NCBI GenBank assembly: GCA_021234155.1
Contig: JAJEKV010000026.1
Span: 15,802,283 to 15,866,282, forward strand
Source of the DNA: Isoetes taiwanensis
Lineage: Eukaryota > Streptophyta > Lycopodiopsida > Isoetales > Isoetaceae
DNA: 64,000 bases
Reading direction: 5' to 3'
Part shown: piece after piece, positions 52,946 to 63,873 of the stretch
How the letters are laid out: every line of letters starts with the position of its first letter
How positions within the stretch are numbered: position 1 is the stretch's first letter
Notes under the pieces: generated by a model
What the model was told of the DNA's origin: nothing
What the model saw: the letters and a program-made list of their open reading frames with translations, nothing else
Database searches by the model: none
Made by a program: the position numbers and the translations under genes

Positions 52946-53515
52946 CCCATCGATCCGAGACATCAGATCGCCATTCTAGAATGGGGCGAGCATGCATGTC
53001 TTGCATGCATGCATGCAACGCATGCCCTTTCTGGTTGGGAGTTCGCTATTTTAGGCGCGGTTCTGCATCAACGTGTCATCGGCGCTTCCTCTTCTCTCTC
53101 AGCAGTACCTTATTCTCTTTTCTTTGATTCCAGGCAGGGGAGGGGCTTCTCCCTGCTTGGTTTGGCCAATTTGGCGTTTTTTTCATGCTGTGGCATGTCC
53201 TTTCTCGGCCTTGGCTCTTCTTTAGCCTTCATCCTCGCGGACCTTCGGCCCTCGATCCCGGTTTGTTAAGGAAGTCCTTTGGTATTCGGGCGGTTTGTTG
53301 GTTTCATCGCGAGCCCCATTCTAGAATCCCATCGATCCGAGACATCGGATCGCCATTCTAGAATAGGGCGAGCATGCATGTCTTTGCATGCATGCATGCG
53401 CGCGCATGCCCTTCGCTTGGGGAGTTTGTTATTTTAGGCGGTTCTCGCATCAACGTCTCATCGGGCGCTTCCTCTTCTCTCGCCAATATCTTATTCTCTT
53501 TTCTTTGAACCCACC
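52946..53515. repeat. Duplicated 180-bp segment, 392 bp apart
   Basis: 52946-53130 and 53338-53515 both start CCCATCGATCCGAGACATC and run through GCATGCATGCATGC, TATTTTAGGCG and CTTATTCTCTTTTCTTTGA, with about 10-15% differences. A shorter third match (GGTTTGTTGGTTTCAT ... GCCCCATTCTAGAA) is at 54008-54042. Confidence 0.8.
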
Positions 53516-53550
53516 CTCCCCCCCTTCTTTGTTTATTGTATTTGTCACCT

Positions 53551-53640
53551 GGCACGCGTGACCAGCCCCTCTATTTGAAGAGGTTTTTGTTTTATTGTTG
53601 CGTGGCACGCGTGATCAGCCCCTCCACTCTGGGAGGTTTG
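53551..53640 (+). repeat. Two tandem hairpin units
   Basis: GGCACGCGTGACCAGCC with hairpin CCTCT-atttga-AGAGG (53568-53583), then GGCACGCGTGATCAGCC with hairpin CCTCC-actctg-GGAGG (53621-53636). The loop is 6 nt in both; the closing pair changes from T-A to C-G. Confidence 0.6.
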
Positions 53641-53763
53641 TTTTGTCATGTTTTGTTTGTGTTGGTGATGTGCAGGTACAGGTTGGCGAGTGGCATCTAT
53701 TTCGACTTCTCCATTCGTGGGTTTTGGGAGCGATTTCTCTATCTTACGTTTGTCCAAGCCCCT

Positions 53764-53844
53764 TGCCGAAGGCTTATCACTAGGATTTTTCCTCGAAAAC
53801 CCGAAAGGGCAGGGTTTTTTAATCCTGGTGATAAGCTTTCGGCA
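53764..53844 (+). other. Long fold-back, 24-bp stem
   Basis: 53764-53787 pairs with 53821-53844 over 24 consecutive pairs: 22 Watson-Crick, two G-T wobbles. An inner stem AAAACCC / GGGTTTT encloses CCCGAAAGGG. Wobbles favour pairing in + strand RNA over minus-strand RNA. It could be a small-RNA precursor or a tiny fold-back transposon. Confidence 0.5.
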
Positions 53845-54073
53845 GGTACACCAGCCAAACATCTATTAGCATTGTATTTTATGGGGTCCAAATTATATAA
53901 TTGGATATTCCCTTTATTTTTCATGGGTAGTTCGCATGTGTGCGGCTACCCACTATCCACCATTGTAGAAAATCTGCTGAGAGGAATAAGAAGCCTAGTC
54001 TAGTGGCGGTTTGTTGGTTTCATGCACGCCCCATTCTAGAATTGAAGGGTGCATGTGGATTTCTCACCAAAGT

Positions 54074-54107
54074 GTTCACGAGCCTACACGAGCATAGGCT
54101 CGTGAAC
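54074..54107. repeat. Perfect 13-bp inverted repeat
   Basis: GTTCACGAGCCTA (54074-54086), 8-nt spacer, TAGGCTCGTGAAC (54095-54107). Confidence 0.85.
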
Positions 54108-54179
54108 TCTATGTATAAGCTGCTTGTTAACAGTGATATCCTTCCGCCACCCACTAAGTGGTCCCTTTAACTCCCCCCT

Positions 54180-54768
54180 CCTAGTTGGAGACGTATGTGG
54201 ACTTGGGCTTGAGATAAACTACTTCATCCTAAGGTGGCTGTGTTGTGGTGGCAGATTCTTCAAAGATGCCCTCGTGTCAATGTGCTTGTGCACAGACTTG
54301 ATCCTCAAGTATCAGCATTCTACCCACTGTGCAAGCAAAGGGATGAGACTATTGAGCACCTTTTTTTTTTTGTCACCACCTCCCCCAGCTTTGGCCTTGG
54401 CTACTTTCTCTTTTTCATGTGACATTGACAATTCAACAAGTGCTCTTGGCAATTTATCTGGATACTTGAAATAATCTACGAAGTCAAGCCTTTCACTTGA
54501 CGTCATGGTTGTGGTCTATTAAGGGCTTGGATACTCTTCCTGCTATTGTCCTCCAGAACGCTCAAGTTAGAATTGCTAAGGCCTACCATTGCTCTTCACT
54601 TGCTCCTGCCAAGCGCCAATTGATCTTTGAGACTTATTTGAGTGTTATCTTATGCATAGGCTAGTGGCCCTACTCAGTGGATCATGATTGTCCTCTGATT
54701 TGCCTGTGCCGTTGTATCTGTCTTTTGGCTTGGACTTTCAATATAGTTTGACGTCCTTCAAAAAAAAA
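54180..54768 (+). pseudogene. L1-type LINE 3' end (zf-RVT), degenerate
   Basis: In shifting frames, KVAVLWWQILQRCPRVNVLV, HRLDPQVSAF and CKQRDETIEHLFFF give the zf-RVT finger of plant L1 elements, followed by ATIVL- and AYHCSSLAPAKR-like tail sequence and a short A-run (54760-54768). 5'-truncated and inactive. Confidence 0.7.
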
Positions 54769-55313
54769 GGGAAAAAAGAAAAGAAGGAAATTTGCGACCA
54801 AGTTTGGGGCATTTTCACAAATTCAAAATAAGGGGGACATTCTAGTGATTATCTTTTGCAATTGAAGAAAGGATCAAGGCTTACATTAGATTTCCTATAG
54901 TTTTGGCAAGTATGAGTATGCCAAAATCGTACTTTGATGACGTCAGAAAATGGGTTTGGGTGTTGCATAGTTCTAGGATTTTTTTTATGGAGGCTTATTT
55001 TAGAAGTTTTCTCTGGCTCGTGGTGTTTTTGCAGGGAAAGAGCGGCCGTTTAGAGGCGACGGCATGACCTTGATGGTGGAGCAGCCAATCTGTTCTATGC
55101 CATAGCTGTCAGAAGGAGGTCGCAACTTCGAAGCTCTTTTAGAGTGGTTTTTTTTTTCTGGCACAGGTTCGACTTCATGTATTATGACGGTTGGGGGGGA
55201 TGCGGCTAAGGTTTGGCTGCACGTGCAGGCATAAGGAGCATATCAAGTTATGAAAGAGTGTAGCATTGGATAAGCACGTTTTCCCGATTCATACTTCTAT
55301 ACCTTTATTTTTT
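54769..55313. other. No gene seen
   Basis: A/G-rich simple sequence, then non-coding DNA. CCGATTCATACTTCTATA at 55284 recurs with small changes at 56134 and 56164, on the far side of the MITE. Confidence 0.5.
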
Positions 55314-56121
55314 GGGAAAATTATAAAAATACCCTTGTATTTTTAGATATTTATGAAAATGCCCCTGTATTTTCTTAAATTGTTAAAATGCCACTGCTTA
55401 TTCTTATTCCTGCGATCCTTATGCATGAGAAGACAATTCCGGTGGGAGATCACACTGCATCAAAGCCAATTCCAGAGGAGGCCTATTCTAGAACAGAGTC
55501 TAGAACAGAGTATTAAATTTAGGGTCGTTGCTTCCACTTAGCAGAGATTTAGATGAAATTTAACTGGTTTCTTTCTATTCTATTCAAATTAGATAAAGCT
55601 CCAGGAGAACGCCTTTGGCTGGCAGCTTCAACTCATAGAAATTTGAATTGATAACAAAGATGCTGATGAATAGATTCCGATTGCATCACAGAACTTCAAA
55701 GCTGGCAAACTGTGCTGGGTCCTTTCACCTCTGGGTCCTTTCGGTGAGAGCGGCAGAGCTACTACATGCAGAAATTGAAGGCCCTCATGCCTCATAATAC
55801 CAAGGTGAAAAAACAGATAACTTGTTGAGATCTAACATAGAAATGCGTTTGAAGTTCTGAACTTCTGAAAAAGCTTGCGTTTTGAAGAACCGAATCGCAC
55901 AGTTTTGTTTGTGGCTTCTGGGATTGACTCAATCCAAGCGTCTCTTGGCGAAAGTTTTGGTCTCCTCTGGAATTGGCTTTGATGCAGTGTGATCTCCAAC
56001 CGGAATTGTCTTCTCATGCATCGCAGGAATAAGAATAAGCAGGGGTATTTTAACAATTTAAGAAAATATAGGGGCATTTTCATAAATATCTAAAAATACA
56101 AGGGTATTTTATAATTTTCCC
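55314..56121. mobile_element. Mutator-type (MULE) MITE, 808 bp
   Basis: Terminal inverted repeats of about 170 bp (GGGAAAATTATAAAA ... CCAATTCCAGAGGAG at the left; inverse at 55952-56121), about 90% identical. A perfect 9-bp target duplication TTATTTTTT flanks both ends. Long TIRs and 9-bp duplications are the mark of the Mutator superfamily. The 430-bp middle has no transposase frame; its origin is not recognised. Confidence 0.85.
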
Positions 56122-57074
56122 TTATTTTTTCCTCCGATTCATGCTTCTATAGCTCCATTTTTTCCCCGATTCATGCTTCTATAGCTTCTATAGTTGCAGC
56201 AGTGACAATTTTAGAAAGATTTTCTTCTGGACAAGATGAAGAGATGATTGCTTTTCATAGGAAGTTATTGGTACTACGGTTTCATGGCAGGTGGTTGAAA
56301 TCCTCAAGAATCTGCATGTGCTATTCTGTTTCTCAGTTTCTCAGTTCTAAAATGTGCTTCCATGTGGCCTTCCAAGTTCTTGATTGCAACAGGTTCTAGT
56401 TTGGTGCAAGGAGCATCCTGGAAGCTGGGATGTGGATTCATTGTTGGAAAATTATTTAACAAAAGTGAAAAGAACTGATTGTTTCACATGTGGCATAGGA
56501 ATCACAAACATTTTGTAGTCTGATTTTATGATTTTATTTGCCTTTGATGGACTGCATAATTGACCCCTGTACCATGCCCCTGACGTGGAAAACCTAGTTT
56601 GACCCCATCTTTTTTTCCTGTCTAGTCAGGCTTTGAAGATAGGGTATATCCTGTGGAATATTCTTTAGGTGAGTGGTTCATATTAAAAGATTATGAAGAT
56701 GAAACGAGTATAATCTTGACTTTAAAAATACCCCCCTTTTCTTGTGAGTTCAAAGGTACCTATATTATTGGAATAATAACCCACGACGTCCTAGTGTATC
56801 ATTGTCTCTCCACAACGAGAACCTGATGTTCTCACCATGGTGAAGTTCTGCCATGATCCCTCGTTCCGACCCAATAGTACGATTTTCAAAGGTGAACAAA
56901 CTCATTTTTTTCTGCTTTGCAGTGATATTTCTCCTGATCTAACAAGAAAATTGTTGCCAGAATACGCCAAGCTTAAAGTATCGACCATCAAATAGAAATT
57001 CTAGGTAAGCGGAGGTATTACTGAAGTTGGACTTCCTTTATTTTCAACTCATTTGTTTGTGGGATAAATGTCAG
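56122..57074 (+). other. PPR gene upstream region, possible 5' UTR exons
   Basis: A pyrimidine-rich acceptor (TTTTCTGCTTTGCAG, 56909-56923) and a donor TTCTAG|GTAAGC at 57004 suggest a non-coding exon at 56924-57004, and a 70-bp intron to the acceptor AAATGTCAG|GAG at 57074. No coding frame of length is seen. Confidence 0.4.
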
Positions 57075-59955
57075 GAGCGAGCTGTGTCAAGAAACGTTGG
57101 AGAAGGCAGTCGACTCGGTAGACGTTTTAGTGAAGCAAGGCTTTTCACTAAGCAGAAATGATGTATACAATCTTCTGCTGGGATGTTCCAAAAGTAAAGA
57201 TTTGGAATGTGGAAGACGGGTGCAGTCGTTTACGGTGTATAGTGGGCTGGATTCAGTGTCCCCCTTGGCTGATCATCTCATTAGGTTGTTTTCGTCCAGT
57301 GGTAGGTTACTTGAAGCTAATCAAACGTTTGGAAAAGTTGCAGACCCAAGTGCATATACATGGGCCGCAACCATCTTGGCAAATGCCAGGCTTGGACAAG
57401 GAGAGGTGGCAATCCTCTTGTACCACAGGACACAATTATCAGATATGAAGAGAGACAAGTATATTTATGTTGCTGCTCTTAAAGCATGCACAATGACAAA
57501 AAGCATGTGCCAAGGAATGATCGTGCATGGGGAGGTAGTTAAGAGTGGTCTTCAATCTGATGTTGTGCTTGGAAGTATCTTAGTTGACATGTATGGGAAA
57601 TGTGGGAATTTAGAGATGGCAACAGAGGTCTTTAATCAATTAGTTGATCCAAATGTAATGTCCTTTAGTGCAATTATTACAGGATACACCCAGCATGGAG
57701 ATGGCCATATGGCTGTAGAATGGTTTCAGAAAATGCAGCAGGAGGGAATAAAGCCTGATGTCGTGTTATGGAGTGCAATGATTTCCGGATATGCTCAACA
57801 CGGGGAAGTTGCTCTGGCGTTACAATGTTTTGACAAAATGCAACAACAAGGCATAACACCTAATGAAGTGACATTTCTAAGCATTTTAAAGGCATGCACA
57901 AGTGTACAAGCGATACAACAAGGCAAGCTTATCCATGTCCTGATAATAAAAGATTGTTGTCATTCAGATGTTATTATTGGAAGTGCTTTGATTGACATGT
58001 ATGCAAAATCAGGAAGCATAGAAGTTGCACATGATCTTTTTTTGAGATTGTGTAGACCAAACGTAGCATTGTGGAATGCATTACTTGGAGGTTATGTTGA
58101 GAATGAGGAATATCTCATAGCATTAGAGTTTTATGACACGATGCAGGCTGACAATATTGAACCAGATGAAGTAACTTTCCTTTGTGTCTTGAAGGCATGT
58201 GCCAATATGGGAATCATAGAGCAAGGTAGACGTGTTCATGGAAAGATTGTCAAAACAAACTTTCAGTCTAATGCTGTGGGGAATACACTAGTTGATATGT
58301 ATTGTAAATGTGGGAGCCTGAAGGAGGCATGCGACATCTTCAACAGGTTGTCGATTAGAGATATGGTAACCTGGAATGCAATGATTTTGGGACACGTTTA
58401 TAATGGGGAGGATAGTTTAGCTTTAGAATGTTTTGAGTCACTGTCACAGGAGGATGTAGATTCAAATGACATCACATTCGTGGGCATCTTGAAAGCATGC
58501 ACCAGCTTGGGTGACATCGACTATGGAAGGGGCATTCATCAGAAAGTTGTTGAAATTGGGCTGCAATCAGATGTCTTAACTAATACTTTACTTGATATGT
58601 ATGCTAAATGTGGTAGATTGGAGGAAGCACAGAAGTTATTTTCTGAACTGCCAAATCGCAATGTGGTGTCATGGAACACAATCATTGCAGGATATTCCCA
58701 CAATGGTCAGTGCCTTTTAGCACTAAAGGCATTTGAAAAGATGCAAGAAGAGAATGTGGAGCCAAATATAGTATCATGGGGTGCTATAATTTCAGGATGT
58801 GTTCAGCATGGGGAATGCAGTCTTGCTCTAGACTGTTTTGAGAAGATGCAACAAGAAGGAATAGAGCCAAATGAAGTTCTACTTTCAGGAATCATAAACG
58901 CTTGTGCCAATATAGAGGCACTGGAGCAAGGGCGGCTTATTCATGAACAGTTCATTGGAACTAGAGTGCAATTGGACATTGCGGTAGGGAATAGCTTAGT
59001 TGACATGTATGCAAAGTGTGGGAGCCTGGAAGAAGCAGAGAATATATTCAACATCATGTTCAGTCGTAATGTGATATCATGGAATTCAATGATTGCAGCA
59101 TATGCCCATCACGGGAAAGATAGCATGGCTTTAGAATGTTTTACAAATATGCAACATGAAAGCATAGAACCAGACGTTGCATCATGGGGGGCAATAATTG
59201 GAGGGTATGTGCAGCATGACAGATGCCTTTTAGCCCTTCGATGTTTTCATGAAATGCAAGGAGGAGGTGTACGAGCAAATGAGGTTGTATTATCTCTTAT
59301 TTTAAAAGCGTGTGCCAATTTGGGAGCAATAGAGCAGGGCAGGATTATTCATAGAAAGATCCGAGAAGATGGCATAGAATCAGATCTTGTTATTGGAAGC
59401 ACCTTAGTTGATATGTATGCTAAATGTGGAAGTTTGGAAGAAGCTTGCAAGGTTTTTAACATTTTGCCGGACAAAAGTTTGGTGTCATGGAATGCAATGC
59501 TTGCAGGATATGCGTATCATGGGGAGTGTTACCTTGCACTGGAATGTTTTGAACAGATGCAACAACAAGGCATAAAGCCAGACCAATCATCATTTACTAG
59601 TATATTGATTGCATGCAGTCGTGCAGGTTCGGTGAATGAAGGTCTGTGGTGTTTCGAATCTAGAAAAGAATACAACAATTTTGCCCTTTGTATGCCACAC
59701 TGTACTTGCATCGTTGATCTTTTAGGACGAGCAGGGTTCCTTAGTGAGGCAGAAGATTTGCTTCACTCTGCTCTTGAAACTGATATCATGGGATGGATGT
59801 CTTTACTTAATGCTTGCAGAATGTTTGGGGATTTGAAGCTGGGTAGATATTGCTTTGACTATATCATGCATTTGGATGCTTGCTGTGCTGCTGGTTATGT
59901 GCTTATGTCAAACATCTATGCTGAGATTGCATGGGGAACAATGCTCGTGAAATAG
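57075..59955 (+). CDS. PLS-class pentatricopeptide repeat protein, E-type end
   Basis: About 960 residues of nearly pure PPR array. PPR proteins bind single-stranded RNA in mitochondria or plastids, each repeat reading one base, mostly for editing, splicing or stability. Repeats alternate in P, L and S types: VVSWNTIIAGYSHNGQ, MQQEGIEPNEVLLS, VGNSLVDMYAKCGSLEEA are typical, some 25 motifs. The N terminus (LVKQGFSLSRNDVYNLLLG) is a usual fern-type lead-in. The C terminus reaches the E1-like part (GWMSLLNACRMFGDLKLGRY, AAGYVLMSNIYAE) and stops before E2 and DYW. No ATG lies in frame from the acceptor at 57074 to about residue 120, so start and N-terminal targeting are unresolved; an upstream exon or an error is possible. 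No internal stops over 2.9 kb suggest a live gene. Confidence 0.85.
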
Positions 59956-60011
59956 GAACACTGGGAGCATTGCTATTCATATGCAGTCACAAAACTATGG
60001 TCAAGACATAA
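59933..60011 (+). other. Probable frameshifted continuation of the PPR E domain
   Basis: At TGGGGAACA (about 59932-59940) a one-base change would shift reading to NNAREIGTLGALLF, close to the family's E2 start (..DDAREIGTL), ending at TAA 60009-60011. In the given frame the protein ends AWGTMLVK. This may be a real frameshift or a G-run sequencing error. No DYW domain is found further on. Confidence 0.5.
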
Positions 60012-60984
60012 TTGCTTCCGCGAATTTATGAGTAAGTGCCAGTCATCTAGATGCTTACATATAAATGGTTCTCCTATTTTTGTGCAATTTTTTACTGGCT
60101 TTTTAAATTTACCCTTTTGCAGTGCCCTAGGAACAAGCAGGTTGAAAATTGCATATTGAGAAACAATTTATGTGCTAGACAAACATCTTCAGTCTTTATA
60201 GAGGTATGCGGAGTAGTTGACGCAAGCATAGAATGGCTATTTAGAATACAGGAGATTATGAAAAAACTTTATCAGTTATCCAAAGCCAGTTGGCTCCAAT
60301 TGGCACATTAGGCAGATAAATGCTTTTTATTTATTGATATTAGAAACTTTTGTTACACATGACAGAGGCAAACAAATTCTAATCAGAGCTTTTTCTATAT
60401 GCAGATATGGATGAGAGGAAATAGACTTCCAAATTGGGATCATTATTTTTGGTGAGATAATAGTTGATATTTTTGCAAGTAGGCTAGAAGAGATTTTTTT
60501 GTGGGGCAGGTGAAGCAAGCTTGTGAAATGCTTGGTAGCTTGAGATTCCTCAACCTTTTTGAAAAGCGGCATAATGCACAGAAGTAGTTCCCTGAGCACA
60601 CTTGCAGCATCACTTGTTGGTAGGTCTGATGCTTGGGCAGAGCCCTCATCTGCAAATGCTCTGATGTGATAGTTATTGCCGATTTAAACAAGACGGTAAC
60701 AGTTAGCAGAATTAACCTAGGATTGCCTATATATAAAGTATGGAAATTATGCCAAAATGTTGTGGCGCTGAGGTCGACCTGTATATTAAGGACTTGCCCA
60801 GCCTCGATTGTGTCTCATTTTAAATACAATAAAACACAACTAAAGACATCTAGCTGCCTCGGTTGTTGTTGTGCTGCGTGCTAGGATGGACATAAAAGAC
60901 AACGTTATACCTCTTATCGTTTCTTTTTTTTATACCTAAGAAAACCTTAGGCATGTTAGGAATCCCATTTTCAAGTTTACTTCA
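60012..60984. other. PPR 3' flank, no gene seen
   Basis: Only short frames; nothing recognisable. Confidence 0.5.
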
Positions 60985-61345
60985 TAGGGATTCATAGGGA
61001 TGGGCCCTTCAACCATAACATTTTATGTATCAGTAGATATTAATGTTAGTAACCCTCTGCCTCTGCAGGTTAGTGGCAGTTGACATTATGGTGCGGGTCT
61101 CACCCTGATCCAGTGAGGACCTACGACTCTTATTTCGCCTATGTTCTATGCTCTAGTGCTTTTATTAGTCTATGACTACGGTCGATGATCATATATGATC
61201 ACTATATATATCTTTTATTACGTACTTAAGTAATTCTCCTCCTTTATAATGTAACTCTTCCATTGAGTTAACCTATTCTGCTTCAATGCTGAGGACAACA
61301 TTAATCGGGGGGAAGAATGTGACGTTCTATGTATTTTATATGCTA
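60985..61345 (+). repeat. Ty3/gypsy 3'-end relic
   Basis: GATGGGCCCTTCAACCA matches the element at about 15975; GAGGACAACATTAATC, a purine tract and LTR start TGTGACGTTCTATG (61318) match 16255-16300. The LTR match stops within 30 bp. A relic of the same chromovirus family on the same strand. Confidence 0.65.
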
Positions 61346-61510
61346 CAAGCCTTTGTTGCGGCGGCAGTCGCCGTCGCCAATAGTTCTTTTTAGTGGGGCG
61401 GGAAATGCTCAACTCCATTAGAGTGAACAGAAATAGCCATGAACTAGCAACAAAAATTGGGCAGATGCTAACATCGTTAAGGTATTGGTGTTGTATCGCA
61501 TGGAGCCACA

Positions 61511-61620
61511 CAATTATATAAAAAGAATGAGCTAGTGTGCGGGGAAGTCAAATGTAACGCCACTACCAATTATATAAAAAGAATGAGTTAGTGTGCGGGG
61601 AAGTCAAATGTAACACCAAT
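61511..61620. repeat. 56-bp tandem duplication
   Basis: 61511-61566 and 61567-61620 both begin CAATTATATAAAAAGAATGA and differ at three or four bases. Confidence 0.9.
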
Positions 61621-61824
61621 ACAAACTTAGGTGGATTTGAGAACTAGTTCAAAGTTCCACATACAAACGTACATGGATTCGAGGACCAGTCCAAAGCGCT
61701 CCAGATTGTTACAGATCGAAAAGCAGTTGAGATTAAAAGCGTTAAGCTTAAGGAAGCAAACATGAATGACAAAGAGAATGCATAATTTGGATATGATGGA
61801 GTTTGAGGAACATTTCATCCTCAC

Positions 61825-62040
61825 CTGTCATAAGAAAACAGAGTCCATAAGGCAATACAGACCCATTTCCAGCATCCAAAGGAGCTCTAATTCTAGAAGA
61901 GAGTTGAGGGCCATAACTTAAGCCAGAAATTGGGCACAAAACATTTTTTGGTCCCCTCAACAAAATGGCCGGAATCCTGGCTGTCTGATGCACAGTCTTG
62001 GCAGATGAGTAGAAGTAAACGAAATTCGCCTTGATATTTT
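61825..62040 (-). other. Coding exon of an unknown plant gene
   Basis: On the minus strand a 216-nt open exon runs from an acceptor (AAACACACAG|AAAATATC) to a perfect donor (ATGACAG|GTGAGG). It reads NIKANFVYFYSSAKTVHQTA, IPAILLRGPKNVLCPISGLS, YGPQLSSRIRAPLDAGNGSV and ends PYGLCFLMT. The length is a multiple of three, with no stops in this frame. I do not recognise the family. No partner exons are clear nearby, so it may be an isolated fragment. Confidence 0.4.
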
Positions 62041-62137
62041 CTGTGTGTTTATCTTAGAATCTCACCAAAACAAAGCTCAAACTTGATCTCTATGCTGCTA
62101 ACCAGGGGCTGGCACTGACTGGGTTGAGAAAGACTCC

Positions 62138-62330
62138 ATTAAGAAAGACATGGCGAAAGGGGTTTCTGTCCTTCATATTCTAACAAACTTGAAGCTAGAT
62201 TAGTTGGCCTAGGTTGCAACAATCGAGGAGAAAAACTATTAAGAAAGACGTGGCGAAGGGGTTTCCTGTGCTTTCAGATTCTAACAAACTTGAAGCTGAA
62301 TTGTTTGACCTAGACTGCAACAATCAAGAA
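62138..62330. repeat. 100-bp diverged tandem duplication with coding-like frame
   Basis: 62138-62237 and 62238-62330 both begin ATTAAGAAAGACRTGGCGAA and share TCTAACAAACTTGAAGCT. The second reads KGFPVLSDSNKLEAELFDLD in + frame up to 62396, which looks coding but has no known match. Confidence 0.7.
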
Positions 62331-62399
62331 GATACGATACAGCCGACTGTAAATAAACAACCCATCGCCGTCGGCGCTCTATGCACCCCTGGGTATTGA

Positions 62400-63390
62400 A
62401 CCTAAGTATGTGATGTGTGATCTGGTATCTCTTTGCTTGTTTTTTTTTTGTTAGTCAAAACCATTGGCCAATTAGTTGGCTGGCCACCCAGGCAAATTCC
62501 TATTCTATAGCATCCTGTTGCTTTGGTTCCAGGTTTGGTCAGCTTATTGGTTGAACATAGGTCAATATGTGGTCAAACCCCTGCCAACCAGTGATTGAAC
62601 GTCTGGTGAAATTCCAGGTCGACTTCACGATCAGCCTAGGGCGATGCTTGCTCTATCGAACCAAATGAACTCTCTAAAATGTGAGCTTACTTGTGAATAT
62701 GAACGACTTCAAACTCTAGAAAACCATTTGCAATGCCCTTAATGTACATGGAGAGGTTTCTTAAGTTGAGAGTGCCAATGCATGATGACATACTTTATGC
62801 GTAAGGGCATTGATAAATAGGTCTCCTATAGATTCTCTTAAGATTTTGTATAGATTCCTCATGGATTTATGTTGTATTGTAATAACTACAAAGTTTATTG
62901 AGATTATAATATGTACCTACAAATAGCCTGCTATATGGAATGTCAAAGTTCATTAATGTTAGAAGTAGTTAAGAGGTCTCATATGAAACAAAACAAATAC
63001 AGACAATGAACCCCATTGTCCCTACTCAAATGTGCTTGAAAGGCAATGTCAAAAAATTCTATGAAGCAAGTCTATATGCTCTTGTATGGTTAGCACTATC
63101 AACTATGAGCATTAATAATTTTTCAATTTGTTTCTATTTTATATTTGTATGCCTTTGTCTAGTGCTAACACACTAGTCAGACACTAGTCATGGCCAGCTG
63201 CAGAGTTCACTGCTAGATTTGCTTTGGTGCATCACGAAAGAATAAATTCATAAAGAGTGACTGACAATAACTAAAGTCTTCTATAGGAAAAGGCATTGGC
63301 GAAACAAAACATAGATGCCATTTAGAGCTATTGCTTTGTTAAAGTCTCAATAATTCCTTAATCTATGCTCCGCATCGTCCCTAGCCGCAT
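62400..63390. other. No gene seen
   Basis: Non-coding sequence without recognisable features. Confidence 0.5.
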
Positions 63391-63480
63391 AGAAAAAATG
63401 CCACACACAAAGACAAAATGTAGCTGTAAATAGACAGAAAAAATGCCACACACAAAGACAAAATGTAGCTCTAAATAGAC
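63391..63480. repeat. 45-bp tandem duplication
   Basis: 63391-63435 and 63436-63480 begin AGAAAAAATGCCACACACAA; one base differs. Confidence 0.95.
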
Positions 63481-63807
63481 AGAACATCTAGGTGCATGCA
63501 TTAGAAGTAGTGAATTGTAACCAAAGAGGCTATAGAGATAAAGATTGATGAAGAAACATCTGCTCATGGCTCTCTACAGAATGCTTCCTGGCTCCATATC
63601 CCATAGAAGGGCATCCCGACCCTCTAAATTCTAGAACAATTCCATTCAATCTGCATCAAACAGCTGCTAAGGCTTTCCATTCTTCAAATTAGGTGTCCGA
63701 GCTACACGAATATTCGACCCAAAATAAGCAGGGAAAATGATATATTTGCCCCAGATTTGTAGATTATATTCCATGGCTAAATGCTCCGACATATTGGAAT
63801 AGACAGA

Positions 63808-63873
63808 ATTGCTTGTTCTCCGTTCATTTCTGAATCAACAATTGCTTGATCTTTGTTCATTTCTAAATCAATA
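63808..63873. repeat. 33-bp tandem duplication
   Basis: 63808-63840 and 63841-63873, ATTGCTTG..CT..GTTCATTTC, about five differences. Confidence 0.8.

Noticed and set aside
53536-54003. 155-codon + frame over the fold-back region
   Set aside because: Its sequence is explained by repeats and hairpins, has no homology, and other frames are equally open in this GC-richer stretch.
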